Notes: generated by a model not told the origin, from the sequence alone. 64,000 nucleotides of DNA from Roseivirga pacifica (GCF_900111145.1 NZ_FOIR01000001.1:1495501-1559500); one strand, 5' to 3'; positions 34,792-43,965 are shown, counted from the stretch's first letter. Made by a program: numbers and translations.

Positions 34792-36168
34792 TTAGCTGTT
34801 TAGTGCGTTATAATATTCGTGCTGCTTTGGCCGCTGATCCATGAGTGGTGACTCGTCTGGCCCTTTTTTAATCTTCTTGGTTAGTAGGTAAATGAATAGG
34901 GTGAAAAGCAAAGCGTAAATCAAAAAGAAAAGTATTAGTGAAAATAGCACTTGATTGGCCGTGACTACTTCGGAAAGAGCATTTGATGTACGAAGCAGGC
35001 CATAAACTACCCATGGTTGTCGACCCATTTCGGCTGTAAACCACCCAACTTGGTTAGCTATTTGTGGAAGCAAAACCGAAAAAACCAGTATCCAAAGCAT
35101 CCATCTATGGTCGAATAACTTGCCTCGCCACCATAGAAATGCTGCATAAATTGTGAGTCCGATCAGGAACATACCAATAGCAATCATGATGTGATAAAAC
35201 TGAAAAACAGCATTTACCTGTGTAGGGATTTCGTCTTGCGGAAAATCATCTAAACCTCTAATCGGTGCTTCAAAATCCTGATGGGTTAAAAAGCTGGTTC
35301 CGCCCGGAATGGCCAATCCTTTTACCTCTTTATTCTCTTGGTCCACCCAGCCAAAAATGTAGAGATCTGCCGGGGCGTTTGCCTCAAAGTGGCCCTCCAT
35401 AGCCGCCAATTTAGCAGGTTGGTGCTCGGCAACTACTTCGGCCGAAGCATGTCCCGTAACCAACTGCGCCAATGAAGAAATAAGTGCAACTGTAAGCGCA
35501 ATTTTAATGGCTTTTTTAGAAAGGTCAACGTGCCTGTTCTTCAATATATAGTAGGCATGCACCGAGATGATTAAGAACGCTCCTGCGAGAAAGGCTCCGA
35601 TCCACACGTGCAAAATTCTTTCCACGCTAGATGGGTTAAATACCATGGCCCAAAAATCAGTTATCTCAGCTCGGGCTTCTATGCCTTCGCCAACTATGTG
35701 GTAGCCCGCAGGGGTTTGCTGCCAGCTGTTCGCCACCACAATCCATATGGCCGAAAACATACTACCTAACCAAACGCCAACGGTCGCTATAAAGTGAACT
35801 TTGGAGCTAACCCTATTCCAGCCAAAGAGTAAAACACCAAGAAAGCCGCTTTCTAATGCGAATGCAAAAATGCCTTCTGCCGCTAGTGCGCTGCCAAAAA
35901 TATCGCCTACAAAGCGTGAATATGTTGCCCAATTGGTACCGAACTCAAATTCCATTACAATGCCCGTGGCTACACCAATACCAAAGGTCAGTGCGAATAT
36001 TTTAGTCCAAAATTTGGCGAGTACCTCGTAAGTCTTGTCTTTGGTGCGCAAATATTGGCCTTCCATAAACACCATTACCAAGCCTAAGCCAATGCTTAGC
36101 GGAGGGTAGATGTAATGAAAAGCGACTGTGAAGGCGAACTGAATGCGGGCGAGAATTTCTACATCCAT
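34792..36168 (-). CDS. cydA: Cytochrome bd oxidase subunit I
   Basis: This 458-aa subunit carries the three haems of bd oxidase and oxidises quinol to reduce oxygen at high affinity. Signatures include the N-terminal histidine region [58 protein letters not shown], and [17 protein letters not shown]. It is shorter than the E. coli protein, in agreement with a short Q-loop form. cydB follows at once. No cydX-like small gene was found after cydB. Confidence 0.96.
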   Translation of the reverse strand: MDVEILARIQFAFTVAFHYIYPPLSIGLGLVMVFMEGQYLRTKDKTYEVLAKFWTKIFALTFGIGVATGIVMEFEFGTNWATYSRFVGDIFGSALAAEGIFAFALESGFLGVLLFGWNRVSSKVHFIATVGVWLGSMFSAIWIVVANSWQQTPAGYHIVGEGIEARAEITDFWAMVFNPSSVERILHVWIGAFLAGAFLIISVHAYYILKNRHVDLSKKAIKIALTVALISSLAQLVTGHASAEVVAEHQPAKLAAMEGHFEANAPADLYIFGWVDQENKEVKGLAIPGGTSFLTHQDFEAPIRGLDDFPQDEIPTQVNAVFQFYHIMIAIGMFLIGLTIYAAFLWWRGKLFDHRWMLWILVFSVLLPQIANQVGWFTAEMGRQPWVVYGLLRTSNALSEVVTANQVLFSLILFFLIYALLFTLFIYLLTKKIKKGPDESPLMDQRPKQHEYYNALNS

Positions 36169-36360
36169 AGTGTAGGGTTTTGGGTGGAGGATTACATTCC
36201 GTAAAACAACCTAAATCTAGTTTAGACAGCTATTTACCGAAGTAACATTGGTTACAGTTGCAACGCACAAAGGCGGCCGACTGTTCCTGTTTTCATGTCC
36301 TTTTTTGGCAATTTTTAATAAGTGTTCGGCATTGCGCCACAAGCTTCATAATTTCACCGA

Positions 36361-37620
36361 ATGGATAAGCCTTTAGCAGAACGCATACGCCCCGAAACCC
36401 TTGACGATCTAATCGGTCAGGAGCACTTGGTGGGCGAAAATGGAGTGTTGAGAAGAGCCATTAGGGCAGGAAGTATTCCGTCTATGATTCTGTGGGGACC
36501 TCCGGGCGTAGGCAAAACCACCATTGCCAATATTATTGCCAATTCGGTGAAGGCGCCATTCTTTACTTTGAGTGCCATAAGCTCTGGAGTAAAAGAAGTT
36601 CGTGAGGTAATTCAACGCGCGAAATTCCAAAGCAATACCATTCTATTTATCGATGAAATTCATCGTTTTAATAAGTCGCAGCAAGATGCGTTGTTGGGGG
36701 CAGTTGAAAAAGGCGATATTACCTTGATTGGCGCTACTACCGAAAACCCTTCTTTCGAGGTAAATTCTGCTTTGCTCTCGCGCTCGCAGGTGTACACTTT
36801 AAAAGCACTTTCTAAAGATGACTTACTCAGACTGATTGAGCAGGCCCTCAAAAAGGACAAAATCCTAAGTCAGAAAGAGGTGGTATTGAAGGAGACTGGT
36901 GCGCTCTTCAATATTTCTGGTGGCGATGCCCGAAAATTACTCAACCTGCTCGATTTGGTGGTGGAAAACCTTGGTGGTGAAAAGGTAGAGGTGACCGATG
37001 AAAAGGTGAAGGAAATCGCGCAACAGCGGGTGGCTACTTACGATAAATCGGGCGATATGCACTATGATGTCATTTCGGCTTTTATCAAATCCATTCGCGG
37101 TAGCGACCCCAATGCAGCGGTGTACTATTTGGCCCGAATGATTGAAGGGGGAGAAGACATTAAATTCATAGCGCGCAGGTTGGTTATTTTGGCTTCTGAA
37201 GACATTGGAAACGCTAACCCAACAGCATTGGTAATTGCCACGAATGCTTTTCAGGCGGTGAGTGTAATTGGTTACCCCGAAGGGCGAATTATTCTATCTC
37301 AGGCCGTTACTTATTTGGCCAGTTCACCAAAGAGTAACGCGGCTTATATGGCCATTAATCAGGCTCAAAGTGTAGTGCGACAAACAGGTGACCTGCCGGT
37401 GCCAATGGCAATTCGTAATGCGCCAACCAAGCTGATGAAGGAAGAGGGCTACGGCAAAGGCTACAAATACAGCCACGATTACCCCGGAAGCTTTGCTGCG
37501 CAAGAATTTTTACCAGACGAAATTAAAGGAACTGCTTTTTACAATCCTGGAAAAAACGCACGCGAAGAGGATATGCGCAAACGCCTAAAAGCCATGTGGA
37601 AGGAGAAGTATGGGTACTAG
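36361..37620 (+). CDS. rarA: Replication-associated recombination protein A (AAA+ ATPase)
   Basis: This 419-aa AAA+ ATPase (RarA/MgsA, related to WRNIP1) acts at stalled forks and single-strand DNA ends. It shows LAERIRPETLDDLIGQEHL, Walker A WGPPGVGKTT, Walker B LFIDEIHRFNKSQQDALL, sensor GATTENPSFE, and the C-terminal region ARRLVILASEDIGNANP and LYAAPKSN-like SSPKSNAAYMA. It is monocistronic and divergent from cydA. Confidence 0.96.
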   Translation: MDKPLAERIRPETLDDLIGQEHLVGENGVLRRAIRAGSIPSMILWGPPGVGKTTIANIIANSVKAPFFTLSAISSGVKEVREVIQRAKFQSNTILFIDEIHRFNKSQQDALLGAVEKGDITLIGATTENPSFEVNSALLSRSQVYTLKALSKDDLLRLIEQALKKDKILSQKEVVLKETGALFNISGGDARKLLNLLDLVVENLGGEKVEVTDEKVKEIAQQRVATYDKSGDMHYDVISAFIKSIRGSDPNAAVYYLARMIEGGEDIKFIARRLVILASEDIGNANPTALVIATNAFQAVSVIGYPEGRIILSQAVTYLASSPKSNAAYMAINQAQSVVRQTGDLPVPMAIRNAPTKLMKEEGYGKGYKYSHDYPGSFAAQEFLPDEIKGTAFYNPGKNAREEDMRKRLKAMWKEKYGY

Positions 37621-37670
37621 GTGATGGAAGTAGGGAGTGTGTAGTAATTGTTGGGGCTATCTCAAAGTAA

Positions 37671-38114
37671 TTATACCGAGCTACTTAGTATCCTTTCTCT
37701 TAGCTCATCAATTAAAACTTGTTTTTTCGTTAGGTTATTTACTTGAAAAGAGATGACTCCACCATGTTCAGTCTTTTGATTCAATCCAATGTCGTAGAAT
37801 GTTATTTTTCCTGTGTTGAAGAGAAGTTCAACTCTAGGTTCTATATACTTTAGGTCACTTAATAGGATTAGGGTTTCTTTATTCCCTCGGTTGACTTTTA
37901 AACTACTGTCCGAAAAGGAGACTTTGTAAGTGTTAGGAATCATTAAACTGAAAATTCCTCCTAATATAAGAAAGGATGCGGGCACTATTAGGGTGCCTAA
38001 CTCGAGAGTTTGGAAATATAGGGTAAGTGATAATAAGGAAATTGTTACAGTAAGAGTAACTATAACCTTTCGGTACGGAATGGCTGTTTTAGATAGTCTT
38101 TTGAACTCAGTCAT
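37671..38114 (-). CDS. Hypothetical protein with two membrane helices
   Basis: The ATG at 38114 gives a 147-aa protein (MTEFKRLSKTAIPYRK). Two hydrophobic segments (about 19-60) are followed by a soluble beta-rich domain resembling a PH-like fold (NTYKVSFSDSSLKVNRG, LILLSDLKYIEPR). The start overlaps the stop of the upstream gene by 8 bp, so the two are co-expressed. No family recognised. Confidence 0.65.
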   Translation of the reverse strand: MTEFKRLSKTAIPYRKVIVTLTVTISLLSLTLYFQTLELGTLIVPASFLILGGIFSLMIPNTYKVSFSDSSLKVNRGNKETLILLSDLKYIEPRVELLFNTGKITFYDIGLNQKTEHGGVISFQVNNLTKKQVLIDELRERILSSSV

Positions 38115-38874
38115 TGTTGGCAACTTTCTCGAAATATACCTTTAATAACCCATTCTCATCTTCTTTAGTCCAAGTCATATGGTTTTCTTTTTTCGAGAAT
38201 TCGACTTGCCAAATGGTTTTGGTGTTGTCTGCATTGTTAATGGTCCAAACTTCGTTGGAGTGGCCACCAATATGCCAAACACCTGTTTCTACTTGCTCAC
38301 CAGCTGCATTGAATTTGCGGTAAGCGCGATCCCACATAAAGAAATAGCGGTTTCTTTCTAAGTCTAGGGTTTTTTGCACTTGCTTCGTTTCTGGGTCGAG
38401 CAGTTCAGCTTTAGACATTGTCCAGCCACCAACAATTAAGTCCCAAGGAGCACTAGGCTTATCGGATGCCTTTTCCAAAAGTACATTCACCTCCATGCCG
38501 TCTTCCATTCGTTGCCAAGCCATGTATTTACCATCATCAGAAAAGCTTACGTTGAATGCTCCATAAGAGTCAACCTCGTTCTTGTTAGATTGAACCAGTG
38601 TTTTGTTCTCGCGGTCAAAAGTATAAGCGCCATTCAGGTTTTGGATGTTGCCATTTCCTCCGGTAATTTTTCCGGTGCTTTCATACTTAAACCATTTGGC
38701 TGTAGGGGTAAGCTCACGGTTGCCCACCATTACTTTAACTACCGTCCACATGCCGATGAGCTCAACTTGGGTAAAAGAGATATTACCCGTTTTTTCGTTG
38801 GCAATATCGTAGTAACTCTGTGCAGGGCTAAGGTTACCCATCAATAATAGAAGAACAATCGCTAAGGCTCTCAT
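38107..38874 (-). CDS. Secreted protein with two lipocalin-like repeats
   Basis: This 255-aa protein has a signal peptide (MRALAIVLLLLMGNLSPAQ) and two similar beta-rich halves, each opening with a GxW motif (LIGMWTVVKVMVGNREL; IVGGWTMSKAELLDPETK) as in lipocalin-like domains. The start codon is the edge of a perfect 14-bp inverted repeat (38873-38906) that would fold in the mRNA. Function unknown. Confidence 0.75.
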   Translation of the reverse strand: MRALAIVLLLLMGNLSPAQSYYDIANEKTGNISFTQVELIGMWTVVKVMVGNRELTPTAKWFKYESTGKITGGNGNIQNLNGAYTFDRENKTLVQSNKNEVDSYGAFNVSFSDDGKYMAWQRMEDGMEVNVLLEKASDKPSAPWDLIVGGWTMSKAELLDPETKQVQKTLDLERNRYFFMWDRAYRKFNAAGEQVETGVWHIGGHSNEVWTINNADNTKTIWQVEFSKKENHMTWTKEDENGLLKVYFEKVANND

Positions 38875-38906
38875 TTTATAAAACTATAATTTTAGTTTTA
38901 TAAAAT
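38873..38906. promoter_or_regulatory. Perfect 14-bp inverted repeat between divergent genes
   Basis: The left arm ATTTTATAAAACTA and the right arm TAGTTTTATAAAAT are exact reverse complements separated by TAATTT. The arm includes the first two bases of the start codon of the minus-strand gene. It lies 53 bp before the M28 peptidase ATG. It could be an operator for both genes or an RNA hairpin that masks the start codon. Confidence 0.7.
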
Positions 38907-38958
38907 CCATTCTTTACACATCGAATTTTCTATATCTTGATCGCAAGAACCATTGATT

Positions 38959-40611
38959 ATGAAAAAGCTTAGTGCACTTCTATTTTTATCCGTTTTCGGG
39001 TTAATGCTTTCTTGTGGCAGTCAGCCAGAGGAAGCCGATGTGGCTGTAAACATGGATACACTCACTATTCATCGACATTTGAGCGTGTTGGCTTCAGATG
39101 ACTTTATGGGGAGAAAGCCTTTTACCGAAGGTGAAGAAAAAACCATTCATTACTTGGAGTCGGAGTTGAAAAGGGTAGGAGTGGCCCCCGGAAATGGCGA
39201 TAGCTACTTTCAGGATGTGCCGTTGGTAGAAATTACGGGAGTACAATCTCCTGAAATGGTAGTAAAAGGAGCGAATGGTTCCATGAGTTTTTCTACTCCA
39301 AACGATGTGGTGGTGTACACCGAGCGCGTGGAGGAGCAAGTAGAAATTAAGGATTCGGAATTGGTGTATGCCGGTTATGGTATTGTGGCTCCAGAATATG
39401 GCTGGAACGACTATGAAGGCTTAGATGTAGAAGGGAAAACCGTAGTGGTTTTGGTAAACGATCCAGGATTTGGTTCGGGAGATTCTACCTTATTTAAAGG
39501 TGATGAAATGACGTATTACGGCCGCTGGACTTACAAATATGAGGAGGCTGCGCGACAAGGAGCAGCAGGAGTTTTAATAGTACACGAAACCGTACCGGCT
39601 GGTTACCCTTGGCTGGTGGTGGAAAGTTCTTGGACTGGTGCTAAGCTCAATTTAGATGCTGAAAATGCGCCTTATAAATGTGCCATTCAAGGATGGATTA
39701 CCAGAAATACTGCTGTGGCTTTATTTAAAGAGGCAGGTATTAAAGATTACTCCGATATGGCCAGAAGTGCTGACTTTAAGCCTGTGCCAATGGGTATGAC
39801 AGCCTCGGTTGGAGTGACCAATACCATTAAAAAGGACATGTCGAGAAATGTGGTGGGTATGGTAAAAGGCAGCACCCGACCTGACGAGTATATTATTTAT
39901 TCTGCGCATTGGGACCACCTTGGTGTGGGAGAGCCAATTGATGGAGACTCCATTTACAATGGAGCGCATGACAACGCAACAGGCACTGTTGGCCTTATGG
40001 CCATTGCCGAAGAGTTTGCAAAACTGGAAAACAAGCCCGAGCGTTCGGTGGTATTTTTATTTGTAACTGCTGAGGAGCAGGGTTTGCTCGGCTCGGCTTA
40101 CTACGCACAGAACCCTGTGTTCCCACCAAATCAAACCGTTGCGAACATCAATATGGATGGCTTACCGGCTTATGGCGAAATGAAAGACCTAACGATCACT
40201 GGTTATGGGCAATCGGAGTTGGATAAATATGCCGAGCGTGAGGCTACAAAGCAGGGACGTTATATTATTCCAGACCCTGACCCAGGAAAGGGATATTTCT
40301 TCCGTTCCGATCATTTCAGTTTTGCTAAGGTGGGCATTCCAGCCCTTTACGCTTCGGGTTCTTACGAATCGATGGAGCATGGCGTGGAGTTTACCGAAAA
40401 GAAAACGCAAGAGTATTTAGCGGTAAAGTATCACCAACCACAAGATAACTATGAGCCAGAGGAGTGGGATTTAAAAGGCATTGTACAGGATGCAGCATTG
40501 CTCTTCCGAGTGGGGTATCGATTGGCTAATGAATCGTACTGGCCACAGTGGAGCGAAGGCTCAGAGTTTAAAGCCAAGCGCGATGCGGATATGAGTTTGA
40601 AGAAAAAGTAA
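38959..40611 (+). CDS. M28-family metallopeptidase lipoprotein with PA domain
   Basis: This 550-aa lipoprotein starts at the ATG at 38959 (MKKLSALLFLSVFGLMLSCG, lipobox MLSCGS). A PA-type insert (about 110-240) comes before the zinc peptidase domain. Zinc ligands can be placed in SAHWDHLG (H), GAHDNATG (D), TAEEQGLLGS (E with catalytic E), NINMDG (D) and RSDHFSFAK (H). These are di-zinc aminopeptidases or carboxypeptidases on the cell envelope. It is divergent from the lipocalin-like gene. Confidence 0.92.
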   Translation: MKKLSALLFLSVFGLMLSCGSQPEEADVAVNMDTLTIHRHLSVLASDDFMGRKPFTEGEEKTIHYLESELKRVGVAPGNGDSYFQDVPLVEITGVQSPEMVVKGANGSMSFSTPNDVVVYTERVEEQVEIKDSELVYAGYGIVAPEYGWNDYEGLDVEGKTVVVLVNDPGFGSGDSTLFKGDEMTYYGRWTYKYEEAARQGAAGVLIVHETVPAGYPWLVVESSWTGAKLNLDAENAPYKCAIQGWITRNTAVALFKEAGIKDYSDMARSADFKPVPMGMTASVGVTNTIKKDMSRNVVGMVKGSTRPDEYIIYSAHWDHLGVGEPIDGDSIYNGAHDNATGTVGLMAIAEEFAKLENKPERSVVFLFVTAEEQGLLGSAYYAQNPVFPPNQTVANINMDGLPAYGEMKDLTITGYGQSELDKYAEREATKQGRYIIPDPDPGKGYFFRSDHFSFAKVGIPALYASGSYESMEHGVEFTEKKTQEYLAVKYHQPQDNYEPEEWDLKGIVQDAALLFRVGYRLANESYWPQWSEGSEFKAKRDADMSLKKK

Positions 40612-40624
40612 TTACTAAGGCAAG

Positions 40625-40936
40625 GTGGTTGATTTTGAGTTATGGTTAGAGTTTGAGGAAGTAGACCCAGAGAATTGGGATAGGGAAGTAGCGTTCGCAA
40701 ATATTGAAGTTGCTTTAGGTGATGGAAGAAGATATGGGCTAAACGTATGGACGTTTGAGTTCTTCGTGTCGCTAACAAATAATAAAGCTGAGGTCAGGGA
40801 CAACTATATTGCTCCCCCTGATTTGTTTGTTAAGTATATGACTAGAGAGTGTATTGAAGAGGCAATAGGGATTCTTTTATTGGAAGATGACTTGGAGAAG
40901 GCTTTGAACCCAAGTATTCTTATAAACCCAGAATAA
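40625..40936 (+). CDS. Small acidic hypothetical protein (103 aa)
   Basis: This 103-aa acidic protein starts with GTG at 40625, 13 bp after the M28 stop. It contains NIEVALGDGRRYGLNVWTFE and PPDLFVKYMTRECIEEAIGI. The small size, acidity and alpha/beta pattern resemble immunity proteins of polymorphic toxins, but no toxin is nearby and I cannot place a family. It sits at the edge of an accessory-looking patch. Confidence 0.6.
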   Translation: MVDFELWLEFEEVDPENWDREVAFANIEVALGDGRRYGLNVWTFEFFVSLTNNKAEVRDNYIAPPDLFVKYMTRECIEEAIGILLLEDDLEKALNPSILINPE

Positions 40937-41335
40937 TAATCACCCCCTCTGGCTATCTCCTCTTGAAGAAAGTGGTTTCCTAGCAATTGGCACATCTATG
41001 AAATTTTGCAAAGTGATGTTTATACGGCCACTCCTCCTTGGCGAAGGAGGTTGGGAGGATTGACTTGTTAAGTGATGAAATCCGTTTGTTCTAATCCCCC
41101 CTAGCCCCCTTTTCGAAAAAGGGGGAATGGCCTCTGCTAGATTGAAGAGCAGAACATTTGAGTTATTTCTTTGATGCATTTAGTTAAATGCATTTTCTTA
41201 GAAAGTTACTCTTGAAGAAAGGAGGGATAAACGGAAACTGTACCAGTCTGCCGATGAGTAGGCATGCAATCAAAGAGATTCTGAAATAACCCCGGCTTTT
41301 CTGGGCAGGGTGAGGTGACAGCAGGGGTGTTTCGT
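40937..41335. other. Intergenic patch with REPIN-like doublet
   Basis: This stretch of about 400 bp has no gene I can support. It contains two related palindromes in opposite orientation (41031-41128). The rest is AT-rich with no clear structure. Confidence 0.6.
41031..41128. repeat. REPIN-like inverted pair of REP palindromes
   Basis: Palindrome 1 has CCTCCTT-GGCG-AAGGAGG (41033-41050), and read on the minus strand it is preceded by AATCCTCCCAA. Palindrome 2 has CCCCCTTTT-CGA-AAAAGGGGG (41105-41125) preceded on the plus strand by AATCCCCCCTAG. The two share one layout (AATCC, pyrimidine run, hairpin) in inverted orientation, as REP doublets (REPINs) do. Confidence 0.6.
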
Positions 41336-41542
41336 TTATGGCCAAATGACTTTGATGATTACTATTAGAACAACCACTAAACAAATACTCGCTAACCAAT
41401 TGTATCTATTTTCTTTTTTAGCCTCTTTACTATCTCCCTCCAGAAAGTATGATTTGAACTTCCTTTTGTTAAAAGGGGAGAATATTAGGTAGCGAACTAC
41501 TCCTCCTAAAAATTGAATAATATCTATTATAGTGTTATCCAT
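41336..41542 (-). CDS. Small membrane protein (68 aa)
   Basis: This 68-aa protein starts MDNTIIDIIQFLGGVVRYLI and ends with a hydrophobic helix (SICLVVVLIVIIKV). A basic segment (SPFNKRKFKSYFLEG) lies between. The pattern fits a small inner-membrane protein with a cytoplasmic loop. No family recognised. A 22-aa hydrophobic peptide gene may lie just upstream. Confidence 0.5.
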   Translation of the reverse strand: MDNTIIDIIQFLGGVVRYLIFSPFNKRKFKSYFLEGDSKEAKKENRYNWLASICLVVVLIVIIKVIWP

Positions 41543-41555
41543 TAATCGCTAAGAT

Positions 41556-41624
41556 TTAAAGAACCCAATGATAAATCATATAACTGGCATATATTAGAAG
41601 TACTGAGAAAAGTTTACTACTCAT
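41556..41624 (-). CDS. Possible 22-aa hydrophobic micropeptide
   Basis: MSSKLFSVLLIYASYMIYHW plus VL follows an AAGGAG site (41631-41636 on the opposite strand) 6 nt before the ATG. Such Shine-Dalgarno sites are rare in this window, which argues for translation. The peptide is hydrophobic enough to insert in the membrane. It lies 13 bp upstream of the 68-aa membrane protein gene. Confidence 0.3.
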   Translation of the reverse strand: MSSKLFSVLLIYASYMIYHWVL

Positions 41625-41649
41625 TTATATCTCCTTGAGATAGACCGTA

Positions 41650-42378
41650 CTAAACTTCAAAAATCACTTCACTATTCGGTATTCTAAAACGGCTGGAGTA
41701 GATACCGCCTTCCGCTGATGGACCACAGCCAATTACCATTACCACTTCTGCTTTGCGGGGTAGTTTCAAGAATTGCTTAATACGTTTGGAATCCATGCCT
41801 TCCATTGGGCAGGTATCGTAGCCTTCGGCTTTCATGCTCATCATAAAGTTTTGCGCAGCCAGCGCAGCACTTTTGTGCACCGAAATACGAATATCTGCTC
41901 GGTTTCCATGCCTAATCATTGGCTTGTTAATGCCGGCAAAAAAGTAAATGCACTTTTTCAGCATGCCCCAGAGGTCTAGCCAGTCCGTCCAATAATATTT
42001 CGGAATCAGGTTTTTATAGTAGTTCATGGCGCGGCTAGCCTGCTTCGATTTGGCATCGGGGTAAACACGCTGCATTTCCTTAACCAAAGCCTGTTGGCGT
42101 TTTTTCCATAGGTCTCTACGGGCCACTACCACTACCAACTCTCGAGCAGTTTTAGCGGCTTTTTGGTTCATGCACATCCAAGCGACTTGCTTTTTGGCTT
42201 CGTCTGACTTTATTCGATAGAATTCCCATAGCTGCATGTTGCTAGAGTTTGGAGCCAGCACGGCTCTTTCCAAACTCCGTTTTACTGCATCAGTGTCGAA
42301 CTCCGCTTCCGGATCATAAATTCTTACAGACCTTCTTTCTTGAACAATTTGATCGAATACCTCGGCTTCTTTCCGCAT
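41650..42378 (-). CDS. Nitroreductase family protein
   Basis: This 242-aa flavoprotein has the nitroreductase pattern: ERRSVRIYDPEAEFDTDAVK, LAPNSSNMQLWEF (FMN-binding N-terminal region), and the C-terminal ALAAQNFMMSMKAEGYDTCP. These enzymes reduce nitro or quinone compounds with NAD(P)H; the substrate is unknown. It follows the DASS transporter gene with a 1-bp gap. Confidence 0.88.
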   Translation of the reverse strand: MRKEAEVFDQIVQERRSVRIYDPEAEFDTDAVKRSLERAVLAPNSSNMQLWEFYRIKSDEAKKQVAWMCMNQKAAKTARELVVVVARRDLWKKRQQALVKEMQRVYPDAKSKQASRAMNYYKNLIPKYYWTDWLDLWGMLKKCIYFFAGINKPMIRHGNRADIRISVHKSAALAAQNFMMSMKAEGYDTCPMEGMDSKRIKQFLKLPRKAEVVMVIGCGPSAEGGIYSSRFRIPNSEVIFEV

Positions 42379-42379
42379 G

Positions 42380-43828
42380 TTAATAGATTAATGGAACAAG
42401 TGTTTGCGATAGAATTACCAGTAAAATTATGGCAATTATATTCAACAGCACACCCGCCCTTAACATGTCTTTCATGCGAATCATTCCGCTAGAAAAAACA
42501 ATGGCATTTGGTGGGGTAGAAATAGGCATCATAAAGGCATAGCTTGACGCTAGTGTAACTGGTACCGTCAGGTACATTGGGTTCATTCCTAAACTTTGGG
42601 AAATACCGATAACCACCGGAACAAAAATTACAACTAAGGCTACATTGCTCATAACCTCTGTCATAAATAGCATGAAAGCCGTGAGCCCGGCAATCAACAA
42701 AATGGTATTCATTTCGCCACCTCCGGCAATACTTTCCCCGACTATTTGTACTATTTCAGATTTCTCCATGGCTTTGGCAAGTGTTAGTCCACCGCCAAAA
42801 AGTAATAGTATTCCCCAAGGCAGGCGAGCGGTGTACTCCCATTCAAGCAGGTATTTGCCTTTTTTAATGTCAACAGGGGTGATGAACATAAGTATGCCGC
42901 CTGCTATGGCAATAATCGAGTCGTTCAAAAGTGAAGTGTTGAACCAGTTGTTGATACTGCCTCGTAAAATCCAGGTTAATGCCGTAACCACAAAAATGAT
43001 CGCTACCCGCTTTTCCGCCTTAGAAATTTTGCCCAGCGCTTTCAATTGGTCATCAATTACCTGAGCTGATTCTGCTAGGTTCGAAAGTTTGCTAGGAAAA
43101 AGCACCCGTGTGATCATAAAGTATACTACTGTGAGCATGATAATGCATATCGGGAGACCGATGAGCAGGTATTTGCCAAAAGTAACCTCGTAGCCAATCA
43201 TGTCGCTCATAAATCCAACCCAAGCCACATTTGGAGGTGTGCCAATAATGGTAGCTGTTCCTCCTACATTAGCTGCATAAGCAATAGAGAGCATCAGCCC
43301 CAGTGCAAAGCGTTTATGCGCTTTCCCTGATTGCTCATTAATATCGAGAAGGTTGGTAATGGAAAGAGCAATTGGCAGCATCATTACGGTGGTGGCGGTG
43401 TTGCTTATCCACATAGAAATGAATGCTGTGGTGAGCATAAAGCCTAGAATTATACCGTTTGGGTTGGTGCCAGTTCTTTTAATCAGGTTAAGTGCAATGC
43501 GTTTGTGGAGGTTGTGGCGTTCCATGCCCAATCCTAGTAAAAAACCACCCATGAACAGAAAGATAATCTTGTTGGCATAGGGCGCTGTAGCCTCGTCTAT
43601 AGTGAAAATGCCAGCTAACGGAAAAAGTACAATTGGCAGTAGTGCTGTTACGGCCATTGGTGCTGCTTCGGTAATCCACCAAGTAATCATCCAGAGCGCA
43701 ATGCCTATTACCTTCCAGGCTTCTGGACTAAGTGCTGGGCTCGGATTCCAAGTACTTACTATAAAGAATAATAGTGGGCCAAAGAGTAGACCGAAGCGTT
43801 TTGCGCCATTAAATTCTGGTGACTTCAA
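42380..43828 (-). CDS. DASS-family (SLC13) anion symporter
   Basis: This 482-aa transporter has about 11-12 membrane segments. The family signature ISNTATTVMMLPIALS follows LTTAFISMW, and a second pseudo-symmetric motif reads EVMSNVALVVIFVPV. AANVGGTATIIGTPPN is also typical. DASS carriers move dicarboxylates, citrate or sulfate, usually with sodium; the solute is not assignable. A heptamer tandem repeat lies 78 bp upstream of its start. Confidence 0.93.
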   Translation of the reverse strand: MKSPEFNGAKRFGLLFGPLLFFIVSTWNPSPALSPEAWKVIGIALWMITWWITEAAPMAVTALLPIVLFPLAGIFTIDEATAPYANKIIFLFMGGFLLGLGMERHNLHKRIALNLIKRTGTNPNGIILGFMLTTAFISMWISNTATTVMMLPIALSITNLLDINEQSGKAHKRFALGLMLSIAYAANVGGTATIIGTPPNVAWVGFMSDMIGYEVTFGKYLLIGLPICIIMLTVVYFMITRVLFPSKLSNLAESAQVIDDQLKALGKISKAEKRVAIIFVVTALTWILRGSINNWFNTSLLNDSIIAIAGGILMFITPVDIKKGKYLLEWEYTARLPWGILLLFGGGLTLAKAMEKSEIVQIVGESIAGGGEMNTILLIAGLTAFMLFMTEVMSNVALVVIFVPVVIGISQSLGMNPMYLTVPVTLASSYAFMMPISTPPNAIVFSSGMIRMKDMLRAGVLLNIIAIILLVILSQTLVPLIY

Positions 43829-43905
43829 AAGTTTAAGGTTTTAGTAAAGTTTTGAAAATACCAAAAAATGAGGAACTGGCAGAACGGGCTTAGGTTATTT
43901 GTTTA

Positions 43906-43965
43906 GCAGGAAGCAGGAAGCAGGAAGCAGGAAGCAGGAAGCAGGAAGCAGGAAGCAGGAAGCAG
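43906..43965. repeat. Heptamer tandem repeat (GCAGGAA)8
   Basis: There are eight perfect copies of GCAGGAA followed by GCAG. It lies 78-137 bp upstream of the DASS transporter start. Copy number can change by slippage, which would alter spacing between a promoter and the gene. Open frames running through it are artefacts of the repeat. Confidence 0.9.

Noticed and set aside
40986-41005. TTGGCACATC at 40986 as a second sigma-54 promoter
   Set aside because: The -24 box is good, but the -12 position reads TGA instead of TTG at the required spacing, and no gene follows on that strand.
43906-43965. Heptamer repeat considered as a CRISPR array
   Set aside because: The unit is 7 bp with no spacers and there are no cas genes in the window.
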